From Psychrobacter sp. FDAARGOS_221 (GTDB lineage Bacteria > Pseudomonadota > Gammaproteobacteria > Pseudomonadales > Moraxellaceae), in NCBI RefSeq assembly GCF_002313155.2, contig NZ_NWFK02000001.1:248001-312000 (forward strand): a DNA stretch of 64,000 bases, given 5' to 3'. Within the stretch, counting starts at the first letter, position 1. The number at the start of each line of letters is the position of its first letter. The notes beneath the pieces are model-generated. The model worked only from the letters and a program-made list of their open reading frames with translations. It was not told where the DNA came from and searched no databases. This document shows, one piece after another, positions 63,120 through 64,000 of the stretch. The position numbers and the translations under genes were made by a program.

Positions 63120-63398
63120 TTAAGTTCTATAAAGCACTTTCACCACATGCCAGCCAAACTTGGTTTTGACTAAATGCGGGGTTAATAGCTCACCATTGAA
63201 GCAAACTTTATCAAATGCCGGCACCATTTGACCTTTTCTAAATTCACCCAAGTCGCCGCCCTTCTTACCAGAGGGACAAGTTGAGTGTTTCTTAGCGAGC
63301 ACATCAAAATGCGCGCCCTTTTTAAGCTTGGCTATAATTTCTTCAGCCAGCTCTTTGTCTTTTACCAAAATATGTAATGCGCTTGCGGTACGTGCCAT
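63120..63398 (-). CDS. ppiC: Parvulin-type peptidyl-prolyl cis-trans isomerase
   Basis: A 92-residue stand-alone rotamase that catalyses proline isomerisation. The parvulin fold is complete: [64 protein letters not shown] and [18 protein letters not shown]. Length and absence of a signal peptide match cytosolic PpiC. A conserved GGDLGEF segment and the catalytic Cys in KHSTCPSG fit the family. It is a one-gene unit with GGATT ahead of its ATG. Confidence 0.93.
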   Translation of the reverse strand: MARTASALHILVKDKELAEEIIAKLKKGAHFDVLAKKHSTCPSGKKGGDLGEFRKGQMVPAFDKVCFNGELLTPHLVKTKFGWHVVKVLYRT

Positions 63399-63542
63399 GA
63401 TATCAATCCTTCAAAAATATTAATTGTCGCGGCATTATAGCACTAGTGACTGATAGTACGGGTGCTACGCTTATAAAAGTGGGTCAAACAGCTGATTAAT
63501 TATGATAAAATAATTCTCCTTTCTATCAGCATTTCAATCTAT

Positions 63543-63618
63543 GCGCTTATAGCTCAACAGGATAGAGCAGTCGCCTCCTAAGCGATCGATCGGGGTTCGA
63601 GTCCCTGTGGGCGCACCA
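63543..63618 (+). tRNA. tRNA-Arg (anticodon CCU)
   Basis: A full cloverleaf of 76 bases with encoded CCA. The acceptor arm GCGCTTA pairs with TGGGCGC through G-U pairs. Anticodon stem GTCGC/GCGAT has the loop CTCCTAA, giving anticodon CCT at positions 34-36, which reads AGG. T-arm GGGGTTCGAGTCCC is canonical. tRNA-Arg(CCU) genes are frequent integration sites; the following 250 bases do not show an integrase gene. Confidence 0.97.
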
Positions 63619-63868
63619 ACACATGTGATTACTAGTTACCGCTCATTACCTACACCCCTTCAAGTAAATAAATCCAAAGGAATGTAGTTTTTTATTTTAG
63701 TTAATATTTAAGAAAAATTTATCAAAATTTTAGCCAGTACTAATCTTATCCACTAACTTTTTTGTGTCTGCAATTTCCGTTTTTGCAAGCAGCTAAGGCA
63801 ATAATGATGCTATTATCAAGTGCTATTGCATTTGATTGTGACCAGTAAACAACTTGACAAGGAATAGT

Positions 63869-64000
63869 ATGAAAAAATTAGCAGTATTAGCAATGGTAGG
63901 ATTAATGTCAGTAACAGCTACAGCAGCAAGTTCTGACGGCTGGGCTTTAGTAGCGACTACTGAGAACAACCAAAGTAGAAGTTATGTCAATACTCACACT
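63869..64000 (+). CDS. Start of a secreted protein (partial)
   Basis: The first 44 codons are within the window. MKKLAVLAMVGLMSVTATAA is a classic signal peptide with a likely cut after TAAA or ATAA. The following residues (SSDGWALVATTENNQSRSYVNTHT) resemble the beginning of small surface-adhesin-E-like exported domains, but too little is visible for a firm call. AAGGA lies seven bases before the ATG. The gene runs off the right edge. Confidence 0.75.
   Translation, partial: MKKLAVLAMVGLMSVTATAASSDGWALVATTENNQSRSYVNTHT

Noticed and set aside
63543..63868. tRNA-Arg as an occupied integration site
   Set aside because: No integrase and no repeat of the tRNA 3' end is seen in the remaining bases of the window.

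Overview
The window looks like chromosomal DNA of a Psychrobacter-like member of the Moraxellaceae (gammaproteobacteria). This is inferred from moderately AT-rich coding sequence, a PrpB/PrpC/AcnD/PrpF propionate pathway, RecBCD subunits enlarged by low-complexity insertions, a DUF2868/DUF3482 pair, and tail-less, compact gene spacing. I see no insertion sequence, prophage, CRISPR array or rRNA operon.

Layout. 1-0.9 kb: a frameshifted CDP-alcohol phosphatidyltransferase gene that reads off the left edge into an apparent alpha/beta-hydrolase. 1.3-7.5 kb: an envelope redox block (cytochrome b561, PepSY protein with an acidic His-rich tail, small membrane protein, ApbE-type FMN transferase, ferric-reductase-like heme protein) followed by an OmpR-type regulator and a sensor kinase whose periplasmic loop carries a similar acidic His-rich tract. 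7.75-12.4 kb: an uncharacterised four-gene cluster (thermostable-hemolysin family protein, acyl-AMP ligase, TfdA-like dioxygenase, short-chain reductase). Three direct-repeat boxes of the PmrA/QseB type, each exactly 10 bp in front of a -10-like hexamer, precede cytochrome b561, PepSY and the hemolysin-family gene. This suggests that the local two-component system controls both blocks, and it is the most interesting signal in the window.

12.5-14.8 kb: an HNH-nuclease protein convergent with a NADAR-type (DarT1-antitoxin-like) gene and a small lipoprotein. 15-16.6 kb: aldehyde dehydrogenase. 17-19.7 kb: two tandem divergent Nramp-like transporters. 20.7-31.9 kb: LysR regulator and the methylcitrate-cycle genes prpB, prpC, acnD and prpF, interrupted by a SecD-head-like periplasmic protein, a sodium:alanine symporter and a lipoprotein. 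32.5-33.5 kb: a probable modified-DNA restriction nuclease. 33.7-39.6 kb: ABC exporter, ElaA-like acetyltransferase with a membrane tail, DUF2868 and a DUF3482 GTPase. 39.7-42.8 kb (minus): ArsA-like ATPase, cory-CC-star protein and CstA. 43.1-48.1 kb (minus): two very large acidic lipoproteins of unknown role. 48.6-49.9 kb: unknown protein and hpt. 50-62 kb (minus): recC, recB and recD, all enlarged, and sharing a recurrent 11-13 bp motif. 62.2-63.4 kb: truC-like pseudouridine synthase and ppiC-like parvulin. 63.5 kb: tRNA-Arg(CCU). The right edge holds the start of a secreted protein.

All functional calls come from reading motifs in the translated sequence; no database search was run.
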